Assembly (NCBI GenBank): GCA_036435485.1
Contig: CM071599.1
Coordinates: 6,722,803 to 6,786,802, forward strand
Reading direction: 5' to 3'
DNA length: 64,000 nt
Origin: Saposhnikovia divaricata
Taxonomy: Eukaryota; Streptophyta; Magnoliopsida; Apiales; Apiaceae
Shown here: positions 25,332 to 39,200 of the stretch, piece after piece
Position numbering within the stretch: position 1 is the stretch's first letter
How the letters are laid out: each line of letters starts with the position of its first letter
Notes under the pieces: generated by a model
Seen by the model: only the letters and a program-made list of their open reading frames with translations
The model's database searches: none
Told to the model about the DNA's origin: nothing
Translations under genes and position numbers: made by a program

Positions 25332-26683
25332 CTCCGATTCAGTTCCGAATTACGTCAAATAAAATTTCATTGAATTCCAATAACCCATAGGAACAAAATA
25401 TGTAAAAATATCCCTAAAATGGTCCGACTCGATTTTTAACAATATCCCGTGTACTAACCACTTTGAGGATTATCCGAAAACCGAGTTTCGGTCATAACAG
25501 CTCCGATTCAGGTTCGAACCGCGTCAAATAAAACTTTGTTGAATTTGAATAACCCTTAGGAACAAAATATGTAAAAATATCCATAAAATGGTCCGACTTG
25601 ATTTTTAACAATATCCCGTGTACTAACCCCTTTGAGAATTTTTCGAAAACCGAGTTTCGGTCATATCAGCTCCGATTCCGGTCCAAACTGCGTCAAATAA
25701 AATTTCGTTGAATTCCAATAACCATAGGAACTAAATATGTTAAAATATCCACCAAATGGGCCGACTCGATTTTTAACAATAACCCGTATGCTAACACCTT
25801 TTTAGGATTATCTGAAAACCGAGTTTCGTTCGTATTAGCTCCGATTCGGGTCCGAATTGCGTCAAATAAAATTTCAATGAATTCCAATAACCCATAAGAA
25901 CAAAATATGTAAAAATATCCATAAAATGGTTCGGCTCGATTTTTAACAATATCCCGTGTACTAACCCCTTTGAGGATTATTCGAAAACCGAGTTTCAGTC
26001 ATTTCAGCCCCGATTCAGGTCCGAACGGCACCAAATAAAATTTCACTGAATTCCAATAACCCATAGGAACTAAATATGTAAAAATATCCACATAATGGTC
26101 CGACTTGATTTTTAACAATAACCCGTATGCTAACACCTTTTTAGGATTATCTGAAAACCGAGTTTCGTTCGTATTAGCTCCGATTCGGGTCCGAATTGCG
26201 TCAAATAAAATTTCAATGAATTCCAATAACCCATAAGAACAAAATATGTAAAAATATCCATAAAATGGTTCGGCTCGATTTTTAACAATATCCCGTGTAC
26301 TAACCCCTTTGAGGATTATTCGAAAACCGAGTTTCAATCATTTCAGCCCCGATTCAGGTCCGAACGGCACCAAATAAAATTTCACTGAATTCCAATAACC
26401 CATAGGAACTAAATATGTAAAAATATCCACATAATGGTCCGACTTGATTTTTAACAATATCCCGTGTACAAACCCCTTTGAGAATTTTCCGAAAACCGAG
26501 TTTCGATCATATAAGCTCCGATTCCGGTCCAAACTACGTCAAATAAAATTTCGTTGAATTCCAATAACCCAATGGAACAAAATATGTAAAAATATCCACA
26601 AAATGGTCCGACTCAATTTTTAACAATATCCCGGTACTAACCCCTTTGAAGATTATCCAAAAACCGAGTTTTGACTATATCAA
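25332..26683. repeat. 8-monomer HOR variant (1352 bp) with an E/C chimaera
   Basis: The order is A B C D E/C D E F. The extra two monomers come from an E/C chimaera at 26008-26177 that restarts the cycle at D. A regular A B C D E stretch follows to about 27470. The same variant order occurs at 62471-63822. Confidence 0.8.
26008..26177. repeat. E/C chimaeric monomer (twin at 63147-63316)
   Basis: The first part is E (CCCCGATTC, GAACGGCACC, CCACATAATGG). From about 26110 it is C (AATAACCCGTATGC, ACCTTTTTAGG). The length is 170 bp. The switch lies in the shared TTTTTAACAATA. The same chimaera occurs at 63147 with private changes (GAACGACACC). Confidence 0.84.
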
Positions 26684-27469
26684 CTCCGATTCAGTTCCGA
26701 ATTACGTCAAATAAAATTTCATTGAATTCCAATAACCCATAGGAACAAAATATGTAAAAATATCCCTAAAATGGTCCGACTCGATTTTTAACAATATCCC
26801 GTGTACTAACCACTTTGAGGATTATCCGAAAACCGAGTTTCGGTCATAACAGCTCCGATTCAGGTTCGAACCGCGTCAAATAAAACTTTGTTGAATTTGA
26901 ATAACCCTTAGGAACAAAATATGTAAAAATATCCATAAAATGGTCCGACTTGATTTTTAACAATATCCCGTGTACTAACCCCTTTGAGAATTTTCCGAAA
27001 ACCGAGTTTCGGTCATATCAGCTCCGATTCCGGTCCAAACTGCGTCAAATAAAATTTCGTTGAATTCCAATAACCATAGGAACTAAATATGTAAAAATAT
27101 CCACCAAATGGGCCGACTCGATTTTTAACAATAACCCGTATGCTAACACCTTTTTAGGATTATCTGAAAACCGAGTTTCGTTCGTATTAGCTCCGATTCG
27201 GGTCCGAATTGCGTCAAATAAAATTTCAATGAATTCCAATAACCCATAAGAACAAAATATGTAAAAATATCCATAAAATGGTTCGGCTCGATTTTTAACA
27301 ATATCCCGTGTACTAACCCCTTTGAGGATTATTCGAAAACCGAGTTTCAGTCATTTCGGCCCCGATTCAGGTCCGAACGGCACCAAATAAAATTTCACTG
27401 AATTCCAATAACCCATAGGAACTAAATATGTAAAAATATCCACATAATGGTCCGACTTGATTTTTAACA

Positions 27470-30400
27470 ATATCCCGTGTACTAACCCCTTTGAGAATTT
27501 TCCGAAAAACGAGTTTCGGTCATATCAGCTCCGATTCCGGTCCAAACTGCGTCAAATAAAATTTCGTTGAATTCCAATAACCCATAGGAACTAAATATGT
27601 AAAAATATCCACCAAATGGGCCGACTCGATTTTTAATAATAACCCGTATGCTAACACCTTTTTAGGATTATCTGAAATCCGAGTTTTGTTCATATTAGCT
27701 CCGATTCGGGTCCGAATTGCGTCAAATAAAATTTCAATGAATTCCAATAACCCATAAGAACAAAATATGTAAAAATATCCATAAAATGGTTCGACTCGAT
27801 TTTTAACAATATCCCGTGTACTAACCCCTTTGAGGATTATTCGAAAACCGAGTTTCAGTCATTTCAGCCCTGATTCAGGTCCGAACGGCACCAAATAAAA
27901 TTTCACTGAATTCCAATAACCCATAGGAACAAAATATGTAAAAACATCCACATAATGGTCTGACTTGATTTTTAACAATATCCCGTGTACTAACCCCTTT
28001 GAGAATTTTCCGAAAACCGAGTTTCGATCATATCAGCTCCGATTCCGGTCCAAACTGCGTCAAATAAAATTTCGTTGAATTCCAATAACCCATAGGAACA
28101 AAATATGTAAAAATATCCACAAAATGGTCCGACTCAATTTTTAACAATATCCCGGTACTAACCCCTTTGAAGATTATCCAAAAACCGAGTTTTGACTATA
28201 TCAGCTCCGATTCAGTTCCGAATTACGTCAAATAAAATTTCATTGAATTCCAATAACCCATAGGAACAAAATATGTAAAAATATCCCTAAAATGGTCCGA
28301 CTCAATTTTTAACAATATCCCGTATACTAACCACTTTGAGGATTATCCGAAAACCGAGTTTCGATCATAACTGCTCCGATTCAGGTTCGAACCGCGTCAA
28401 ATAAAATTTTGTTGAATTTTAATATCCCGTAGGAACAAAATATGTAAAAATATCCACAAAATGGTCCGACTTGATTTTTAACAATATCCCGTGTACTATC
28501 CCCTTTGAGAATTTTCGGAAAACCGAGTTTCGATCATATGAGCTCCGATTCCGGTCCGAACTTCGTCAAATAAAATTTCGTTGAATTCCAATAACCCATA
28601 GGAACTAAATATGTAAAAATATCCACCAAATGGGCTGACTCCATTTTTAACAATAACCCGTATGCTAACACCTTTTTAAGATTATCTGAAAACCGAGTTT
28701 CGATCATATCAGCTCCGATTCGGGTCCGAATTGCGTCAAATAAAATTTCATTGAATTCCAAAAACCCATAAGAACAAAATATGTAAAAATATCCATAAAA
28801 TGGTTCGACTCGATTTTTAACAATATCCCGTGTACTAACCTCTTTGAGGATTATTCGAAAACCGAGTTTTGACTATATCAGCTCCGATTCAGGTCCGAAT
28901 TACGTAAAATAAAATTTCATTGAATTCCAATAACCCATAGGAACAAAATATGTAAAAATATCCATAAAATGGTCCGACTCGATTTTTAATAATATCCCGT
29001 GTACTAACCGCTTTGAGGATCATCCGAAAACCGAGTTTCGGTCATAACAGCTCCGATTCAGGTTCGAACCGCGTCAAATAAAACTTTGTTGAATTTCAAT
29101 AACCCTTAGGAACAAAATATGTAAAAATATCCACAAAATGGTCCGACTTGATTTTTAAAAATATCCCGTGTACTAACCCCTTTGAGAATTTTCAGAAAAC
29201 CGAGTTTCGGTCACATCAGCTCCGATTCCGGTCCAAACTGCGTCAAATAAAATTTCGTTGAATTCCAATAACCCATAGGAACTAAATATGTAAAAATATC
29301 CACCAAATGGGCCGACTCGATTTTTAACAATAACCCGTATGCTAACACCTTTTTAGGATTATCTGAAAACCGAGTTTTGTTCATATTAGCTCCGATTCGG
29401 GTCCGAATTGCGTCAAATAAAATTTCAATGAATTCCAATAACCCTTAAGAACAAAATATGTAAAAATATCCATAAAATGGTTCGACTCGATTTTTAACAA
29501 TATCCCGTGTACTAACCCCTTTGAGGATTATTCGAAAACCGAGTTTCAGTCATTTCAGCCCTGATTCAGGTCCGAACGGCACCAAATAAAATTTCACTGA
29601 ATTCCAATAACCCATAGGAACAAAATATGTAAAAATATCCACATAATGGTCCGACTTGATTTTTAACAATATCCCGTGTACTAACCCCTTTGAGAATTTT
29701 CCGAAAACCGAGTTTCGATCATATCAGCTCCGATTCCGGTCCAAACTGCGTCAAATAAAATTTCGTTGAATTCCAATAACCCATAGGAACAAAATATGTA
29801 AAAATATCCACAAAATGGTCCGACTCAATTTTTAACAATATCCCGGTACTAACCCCTTTGAAGATTATCCAAAAACCGAGTTTTGACTATATCAGCTCCG
29901 ATTCAGTTCCGAATTACGTCAAATAAAATTTCATTGAATTCCAATAACCCATAGGAACAAAATATGTAAAAATATCCCTAAAATGGTCCGACTCAATTTT
30001 TAACAATATCCCGTATACTAACCACTTTGAGGATTATCCGAAAACCGAGTTTCGATCATAACTGCTCCGATTCAGGTTCGAACCGCGTCAAATAAAATTT
30101 TGTTGAATTTTAATATCCCGTAGGAACAAAATATGTAAAAATATCCACAAAATGGTCCGACTTGATTTTTAACAATATCCCGTGTACTATCCCCTTTGAG
30201 AATTTTCCGAAAACCGAGTTTCGATCATATCAGCTCCGATTCCGGTCCGAACTTCGTCAAATAAAATTTCGTTGAATTCCAATAACCCATAGGAACTATA
30301 TATGTAAAAATATCCACCAAATGGGCCGACTCCATTTTTAACAATAACCCGAATGCTAACACCTTTTTAAGATTATCTGAAAACCGAGTTTCGATCATAT

Positions 30401-32140
30401 CAGCTCCGATTCGGGTCCGAATTGCGTCAAATAAAATTTCATTGAATTCCAAAAACCCATAAGAACAAAATATGTAAAAATATCCATAAAATGGTTCGAC
30501 TCGATTTTTAACAATATCCCGTGTACTAACCTCTTTGAGGATTATTCGAAAACCGAGTTTTGACTATATCAGCTCCGATTCAGGTCCGAATTACGTAAAA
30601 TAAAATTTCATTGAATTCCAATAACCCATAGGAACAAAATATGTAAAAATATCCATAAAATGGTCCGACTCGATTTTTAACAATATCCCGTGTACTAACC
30701 ACTTTAAGGATTATCCGAAAACCGAGTTTCGGTCATAACAGCTCCGATTCAGGTTCGAACCGCGTCAAATAAAACTTTGTTGAATTTCAACAACCCTTAG
30801 GAACAAAATATGTAAAAATATCCACAAAATGGTCCGACTTGATTTTTAAAAATATCCCGTGTACTAACCCCTTTGAGAATTTTCCGAAAACCGAGTTTCG
30901 GTCACATCAGCTCCGATTCCGGTCCAAACTGAGTCAAATAAAATTTCGTTGAATTCCAATAACCCATAGGAACTAAATATGTAAAAATATCCACCAAATG
31001 GACCGACTCGATTTTTAACAATAACCCGTATGCTAACACCTTTTTAGGATTATCTCAAAACCGAGTTTTGTTTATATTAGCTCCGATTCGGGTCCGAATT
31101 GCGTCAAATAAAATTTCAATGAATTCCAATAACCCATAAGAACAAAATATGTAAAAATATCCATAAAATGGTTCGACTCGATTTTTAACAATATCCCGTG
31201 TACTAACCCCTTTGAGGATTATTCGAAAACCGAGTTTCAGTCATTTCAGCCCTGATTCAGGTCCGAACGGCACCAAATAAAATTTCACTGAATTCCAATA
31301 ACCCATAGGAACAAAATATGTAAAAATATCCACATAATGGTCCGACTTGATTTTTAACAATATCCCGTGTACTAACCCCTTTGAGAATTTTCCGAAAACC
31401 GAGTTTCGATCATATCAGCTCCGATTCCGGTCCGAACTTCGTCAAATAAAATTTCGTTGAATTCCAATAACCCATAGGAACTAAATATGTAAAAATATCC
31501 ACCAAATGGGCCGACTCCATTTTTAACAATAACCCGTATGCTAACACCTTTTTAAGATTATCTGAAAACCGAGTTTCGATCATATCAGCTCCGATTCGGG
31601 TCCGAATTGCGTCAAATAAAATTTCATTGAATTCCAAAAACCCATAAGAACAAAATATGTAAAAATATCCATAAAATGGTTCGACTCGATTTTTAACAAT
31701 ATCCCGTGTACTAACCCCTTTGAGGATTATTCGAAAACCGAGTTTGACTATATCAGCTCCGATTCAGGTCCGAATTACGTAAAATAAAATTTAATTGAAT
31801 TCCAATAACCCATAGGAACAAAATATGTAAAAATATCCCTAAAATGGTCCGACTCGATTTTTAACAATATCCCGTGTACTAACCACTTTGAGGATTATCC
31901 GAAAACCGAGTTTCGGTCATAACAGCTCTGATTCAGGTTCGAACCGCGTCAAATAAAACTTTGTTGAATTTCAATAAACCTTAGGAACAAAATATGTAAA
32001 AATATCCACAAAATTGTCCGACTTGATTTTTAACAATATCCCGTGTACTAACCCCTTTGAGAATTTTCCGAAAACCGAGTTTCGGTCATATCAGCTCCGA
32101 TTCCGGTCCAAACTGCGTCAAATAAAATTTCGTTGAATTC
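27470..32140. repeat. 4.67 kb block duplicated 8791 bp downstream, copy 1
   Basis: It matches about 36261-40931 at a constant offset of 8791. Shared rare variants include TTTTTAATAATAACCCG, CTGAAATCCGAG, AAAAACATCCAC with GGTCTGACTTG, TTTTCGGAAAACC, and CATATGAGCTCCG. The start breaks inside an E/B-like transition at about 27470. The block therefore moved or duplicated as a 27-28 monomer unit. Confidence 0.8.
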
Positions 32141-32145
32141 CAATA
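28934..32145. repeat. 19-monomer tandem duplication, copy 1 (3212 bp)
   Basis: It matches 32146-35357 at offset 3212. Shared rare variants are GCTTTGAGGATCATCCG in A, AATTTTCAGAAAACC in B, ACTATATATGTAAAA in C', ACCCGAATGC, the one-base-shorter GAGTTTGAC, and AATAAACCTTAGG. The boundary lies in a C/A chimaeric monomer (32095-32262). Confidence 0.82.
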
Positions 32146-32262
32146 ACCATAGGAACAAAATATGTAAAAATATCCATAAAATGGTCCGACTCGATTTTTA
32201 ATAATATCCCGTGTACTAACCGCTTTGAGGATCATCCGAAAACCGAGTTTCGGTCATAACAG
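32095..32262. repeat. C/A chimaeric monomer
   Basis: It starts as C (CCGGTCCAAACTGCG, AATAACCATAGG) and from about 32150 becomes A (CATAAAATGGTCCG, TTTTTAATAATATCC). It is the joint of the 19-monomer tandem duplication and keeps the register at 168 bp. Confidence 0.8.
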
Positions 32263-35200
32263 CTCCGATTCAGGTTCGAACCGCGTCAAATAAAACTTTG
32301 TTGAATTTCAATAACCCTTAGGAACAAAATATGTAAAAATATCCACAAAATGGTCCGACTTGATTTTTAAAAATATCCCGTGTACTAACCCCTTTGAGAA
32401 TTTTCAGAAAACCGAGTTTCGGTCACATCAGCTCCGATTCCGGTCCAAACTGCGTCAAATAAAATTTCGTTGAATTCCAATAACCCATAGGAACTAAATA
32501 TGTAAAAATATCCACCAAATGGGCCGACTCGATTTTTAACAATAACCCGTATGCTAACACCTTTTTAGGATTATCTGAAAACCGAGTTTTGTTCATATTA
32601 GCTCCGATTCGGGTCCGAATTGCGTCAAATAAAATTTCAATGAATTCCAATAACCCTTAAGAACAAAATATGTAAAAATATCCATAAAATGGTTCGACTC
32701 GATTTTTAACAATATCCCGTGTACTAACCCCTTTGAGGATTATTCGAAAACCGAGTTTCAGTCATTTCAGCCCTGATTCAGGTCCGAACGGCACCAAATA
32801 AAATTTCACTGAATTCCAATAACCCATAGGAACAAAATATGTAAAAATATCCACATAATGGTCCGACTTGATTTTTAACAATATCCCGTGTACTAACCCC
32901 TTTGAGAATTTTCCGAAAACCGAGTTTCGATCATATCAGCTCCGATTCCGGTCCAAACTGCGTCAAATAAAATTTCGTTGAATTCCAATAACCCATAGGA
33001 ACAAAATATGTAAAAATATCCACAAAATGGTCCGACTCAATTTTTAACAATATCCCGGTACTAACCCCTTTGAAGATTATCCAAAAACCGAGTTTTGACT
33101 ATATCAGCTCCGATTCAGTTCCGAATTACGTCAAATAAAATTTCATTGAATTCCAATAACCCATAGGAACAAAATATGTAAAAATATCCCTAAAATGGTC
33201 CGACTCAATTTCTAACAATATCCCGTATACTAACCACTTTGAGGATTATCCGAAAACCGAGTTTCGATCATAACTGCTCCGATTCAGGTTCGAACCGCGT
33301 CAAATAAAATTTTGTTGAATTTTAATATCCCGTAGGAACAAAATATGTAAAAATATCCACAAAATGGTCCGACTTGATTTTTAACAATATCCCGTGTACT
33401 ATCCCCTTTGAGAATTTTCCGAAAACCGAGTTTCGATCATATCAGCTCCGATTCCGGTCCGAACTTCGTCAAATAAAATTTCGTTGAATTCCAATAACCC
33501 ATAGGAACTATATATGTAAAAATATCCACCAAATGGGCCGACTCCATTTTTAACAATAACCCGAATGCTAACACCTTTTTAAGATTATCTGAAAACCGAG
33601 TTTCGATCATATCAGCTCCGATTCGGGTCCGAATTGCGTCAAATAAAATTTCATTGAATTCCAAAAACCCATAAGAACAAAATATGTAAAAATATCCATA
33701 AAATGGTTCGACTCGATTTTTAACAATATCCCGTGTACTAACCTCTTTGAGGATTATTCGAAAACCGAGTTTTGACTATATCAGCTCCGATTCAGGTCCG
33801 AATTACGTAAAATAAAATTTCATTGAATTCCAATAACCCATAGGAACAAAATATGTAAAAATATCCATAAAATGGTCCGACTCGATTTTTAACAATATCC
33901 CGTGTACTAACCACTTTAAGGATTATCCGAAAACCGAGTTTCGGTCATAACAGCTCCGATTCAGGTTCGAACCGCGTCAAATAAAACTTTGTTGAATTTC
34001 AATAACCCTTAGGAACAAAATATGTAAAAATATCCACAAAATGGTCCGACTTGATTTTTAAAAATATCCCGTGTACTAACCCCTTTGAGAATTTTCCGAA
34101 AACCGAGTTTCGGTCACATCAGCTCCGATTCCGGTCCAAACTGCGTCAAATAAAATTTCGTTGAATTCCAATAACCCATAGGAACTAAATATGTAAAAAT
34201 ATCCACCAAATGGACCGACTCGATTTTTAACAATAACCCGTATGCTAACACCTTTTTAGGATTATCTCAAAACCGAGTTTTGTTCATATTAGCTCCGATT
34301 CGGGTCCGAATTGCGTCAAATAAAATTTCAATGAATTCCAATAACCCATAAGAACAAAATATGTAAAAATATCCATAAAATGGTTCGGCTCGATTTTTAA
34401 CAATATCCCGTGTACTAACCCCTTTGAGGATTATTCGAAAACCGAGTTTCAGTCATTTCAGCCCTGATTCAGGTCCGAACGGCACCAAATAAAATTTCAC
34501 TGAATTCCAATAACCCATAGGAACAAAATATGTAAAAATATCCACATAATGGTCCGACTTGATTTTTAACAATATCCCGTGTACTAACCCCTTTGAGAAT
34601 TTTCCGAAAACCGAGTTTCGAACATATCAGCTCCGATTCCGGTCCGAACTTCGTCAAATAAAATTTCGTTGAATTCCAATAACCCATAGGAACTAAATAT
34701 GTAAAAATATCCACCAAATGGGCCGACTCCATTTTTAACAATAACCCGTATGCTAACACCTTTTTAAGATTATCTGAAAACCGAGTTTCGATCATATCAG
34801 CTCCGATTCGGGTCCGAATTGCGTCAAATAAAATTTCATTGAATTCCAAAAACCCATAAGAACAAAATATGTAAAAATATCCATAAAATGGTTCGACTCG
34901 ATTTTTAACAATATCCCGTGTACTAACCCCTTTGAGGATTATTCGAAAACCGAGTTTGACTATATCAGCTCCGATTCAGGTCCGAATTACGTAAAATAAA
35001 ATTTAATTGAATTCCAATAACCCATAGGAACAAAATATGTAAAAATATCCCTAAAATGGTCCGACTCGATTTTTAACAATATCCCGTGTACTAACCACTT
35101 TGAGGATTATCCGAAAACCGAGTTTCGGTCATAACAGCTCCGATTCAGGTTCGAACCGCGTCAAATAAAACTTTGTTGAATTTCAATAAACCTTAGGAAC

Positions 35201-35357
35201 AAAATATGTAAAAATATCCACAAAATTGTCCGACTTGATTTTTAACAATATCCCGTGTACTAACCCCTTTGAGAATTTTCCGAAAACCGAGTTTCGGTCA
35301 TATCAGCTCCGATTCCGGTCCAAACTGCGTCAAATAAAATTTCGTTGAATTCCAATA
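32146..35357. repeat. 19-monomer tandem duplication, copy 2 (3212 bp)
   Basis: This is the second copy of 28934-32145. A few private changes distinguish the copies, such as CAATTTCTAACAA at about 33207 and TTTCGAACATATC at about 34617. Confidence 0.82.
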
Positions 35358-36260
35358 ACCATAGGAACTAAATATGTAAAAATATCCACCAAATGGGCCG
35401 ACTCGATTTTTAACAATAACCCGTATGCTAACACCTTTTTAGGATTATCTGAAAACCGAGTTTCGTTCGTATTAGCTCCGATTCGGGTCCGAATTGCGTC
35501 AAATAAAATTTCAATGAATTCCAATAACCCATAAGAACAAAATATGTAAAAATATCCATAAAATGGTTCGGCTCGATTTTTAACAATATCCCGTGTACTA
35601 ACCCCTTTGAGGATTATTCGAAAACCGAGTTTCAGTCATTTCAGCCCCGATTCAGGTCCGAACGGCACCAAATAAAATTTCACTGAATTCCAATAACCCA
35701 TAGGAACTAAATATGTAAAAATATCCACATAATGGTCCGACTTGATTTTTAACAATATCCCGTGTACAAACCCCTTTGAGAATTTTCCGAAAACCGAGTT
35801 TCGATCATATAAGCTCCGATTCCGGTCCAAACTACGTCAAATAAAATTTCGTTGAATTCCAATAACCCAATGGAACAAAATATGTAAAAATATCCACGAA
35901 ATGGTCCGACTCAATTTTTAACAATATCCCGGTACTAACCCCTTTGAAGATTATCCAAAAACCGAGTTTTGAATATATCAGCTCCGATTCAGTTCCGAAT
36001 TACGTCAAATAAAATTTCATTGAATTCCAATAACCCATAGGAACAAAATATGTAAAAATATCCCTAAGATGGTCCGACTCGATTTTTAACAATATCCCGT
36101 GTACTAACCACTTTGAGGATTATCCGAAAACCGAGTTTCGGTCATAACAGCTCCGATTCAGGTTCGAACCGCGTCAAATAAAACTTTGTTGAATTTCAAT
36201 AACCCATAGGAACAAAATATTTAAAAATATCCACAAAATGGTCCGACTTGATTTTTAAAA
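35358..36260. repeat. Satellite segment between duplicated blocks (C-D-E-F-A-B)
   Basis: An ordinary cycle. Its E and F monomers share GTGTACAAACCCC, CATATAAGCTCCG and AAACTACGTC with 26338-26580 and 63477-63700, which again places one block type at three distant points. I see nothing non-satellite here. Confidence 0.8.
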
Positions 36261-39200
36261 ATATCCCGTGTACTAACCCCTTTGAGAATTTTCCGAAAAA
36301 CGAGTTTCGGTCATATCAGCTCCGATTCCGGTCCAAACTGCGTCAAATAAAATTTCGTTGAATTCCAATAACCCATAGGAACTAAATATGTAAAAATATC
36401 CACCAAATGGGCCGACTCGATTTTTAATAATAACCCGTATGCTAACACCTTTTTAGGATTATCTGAAATCCGAGTTTTGTTCATATTAGCTCCGATTCGG
36501 GTCCGAATTGCGTCAAATAAAATTTCAATGAATTCCAATAACCCATAAGAACAAAATATGTAAAAATATCCATAAAATGGTTCGACTCGATTTTTAACAA
36601 TATCCCGTGTACTAACCCCTTTGAGGATTATTCGAAAACCGAGTTTCAGTCATTTCAGCCCTGATTCAGGTCCGAACGGCACCAAATAAAATTTCACTGA
36701 ATTCCAATAACCCATAGGAACAAAATATGTAAAAACATCCACATAATGGTCTGACTTGATTTTTAACAATATCCCGTGTACTAACCCCTTTGAGAATTTT
36801 CCGAAAACCGAGTTTCGATCATATCAGCTCCGATTCCGGTCCAAACTGCGTCAAATAAAATTTCGTTGAATTCCAATAACCCATAGGAACAAAATATGTA
36901 AAAATATCCACAAAATGGTCCGACTCAATTTTTAACAATATCCCGGTACTAACCCCTTTGAAGATTATCCAAAAACCGAGTTTTGACTATATCAGCTCCG
37001 ATTCAGTTCCGAATTACGTCAAATAAAATTTCATTGAATTCCAATAACCCATAGGAACAAAATATGTAAAAATATCCCTAAAATGGTCCGACTCAATTTT
37101 TAACAATATCCCGTATACTAACCACTTTGAGGATTATCCGAAAACCGAGTTTCGATCATAACTGCTCCGATTCAGGTTCGAACCGCGTCAAATAAAATTT
37201 TGTTGAATTTTAATATCCCGTAGGAACAAAATATGTAAATATATCCACAAAATGGTCCGACTTGATTTTTAACAATATCCCGTGTACTATCCCCTTTGAG
37301 AATTTTCGGAAAACCGAGTTTCGATCATATGAGCTCCGATTCCGGTCCGAACTTCGTCAAATAAAATTTCGTTGAATTCCAATAACCCATAGGAACTAAA
37401 TATGTAAAAATATCCACCAAATGGGCTGACTCCATTTTTAACAATAACCCGTATGCTAACACCTTTTTAAGATTATCTGAAAACCGAGTTTCGATCATAT
37501 CAGCTCCGATTCGGGTCCGAATTGCGTCAAATAAAATTTCATTGAATTCCAAAAACCCATAAGAACAAAATATGTAAAAATATCCATAAAATGGTTCGAC
37601 TCGATTTTTAACAATATCCCGTGTACTAACCTCTTTGAGGATTATTCGAAAACCGAGTTTTGACTATATCAGCTCCGATTCAGGTCCGAATTACGTAAAA
37701 TAAAATTTCATTGAATTCCAATAACCCATAGGAACAAAATATGTAAAAATATCCATAAAATGGTCCGACTCGATTTTTAATAATATCCCGTGTACTAACC
37801 GCTTTGAGGATCATCCGAAAACCGAGTTTCGGTCATAACAGCTCCGATTCAGGTTCGAACCGCGTCAAATAAAACTTTGTTGAATTTCAATAACCCTTAG
37901 GAACAAAATATGTAAAAATATCCACAAAATGGTCCGACTTGATTTTTAAAAATATCCCGTGTACTAACCCCTTTGAGAATTTTCAGAAAACCGAGTTTCG
38001 GTCACATCAGCTCCGATTCCGGTCCAAACTGCGTCAAATAAAATTTCGTTGAATTCCAATAACCCATAGGAACTAAATATGTAAAAATATCCACCAAATG
38101 GGCCGACTCGATTTTTAACAATAACCCGTATGCTAACACCTTTTTAGGATTATCTGAAAACCGAGTTTTGTTCATATTAGCTCCGATTCGGGTCCGAATT
38201 GCGTCAAATAAAATTTCAATGAATTCCAATAACCCTTAAGAACAAAATATGTAAAAATATCCATAAAATGGTTCGACTCAATTTTTAACAATATCCCGTG
38301 TACTAACCCCTTTGAGGATTATTCGAAAACCGAGTTTCAGTCATTTCAGCCCTGATTCAGGTCCGAACGGCACCAAATAAAATTTCACTGAATTCCAATA
38401 ACCCATAGGAACAAAATATGTAAAAATATCCACATAATGGTCCGACTTGATTTTTAACAATATCCCGTGTACTAACCCCTTTGAGAATTTTCCGAAAACC
38501 GAGTTTCGATCATATCAGCTCCGATTCCGGTCCAAACTGCGTCAAATAAAATTTCGTTGAATTCCAATAACCCATAGGAACAAAATATGTAAAAATATCC
38601 ACAAAATGGTCTGACTCAATTTTTAACAATATCCCGGTACTAACCCCTTTGAAGATTATCCAAAAACCGAGTTTTGACTATATCAGCTCCGATTCAGTTC
38701 CGAATTACGTCAAATAAAATTTCATTGAATTCCAATAACCCATAGGAACAAAATATGTAAAAATATCCCTAAAATGGTCCGACTCAATTTTTAACAATAT
38801 CCCGTGTACTAACCACTTTGAGGATTATCCGAAAACCGAGTTTCGATCATAACTGCTCCGATTCAGGTTCGAACCGCGTCAAATAAAATTTTGTTGAATT
38901 TTAATATCCCGTAGGAACAAAATATGTAAAAATATCCACAAAATGGTCCGACTTGATTTTTAACAATATCCCGTGTACTATCCCCTTTGAGAATTTTCCG
39001 AAAACCGAGTTTCGATCATATCAGCTCCGATTCCGGTCCGAACTTCGTCAAATAAAATTTCGTTGAATTCCAATAACCCATAGGAACTATATATGTAAAA
39101 ATATCCACCAAATGGGCCGACTCCATTTTTAACAATAACCCGAATGCTAACACCTTTTTAAGATTATCTGAAAACCGAGTTTCGATCATATCAGCTCTGA

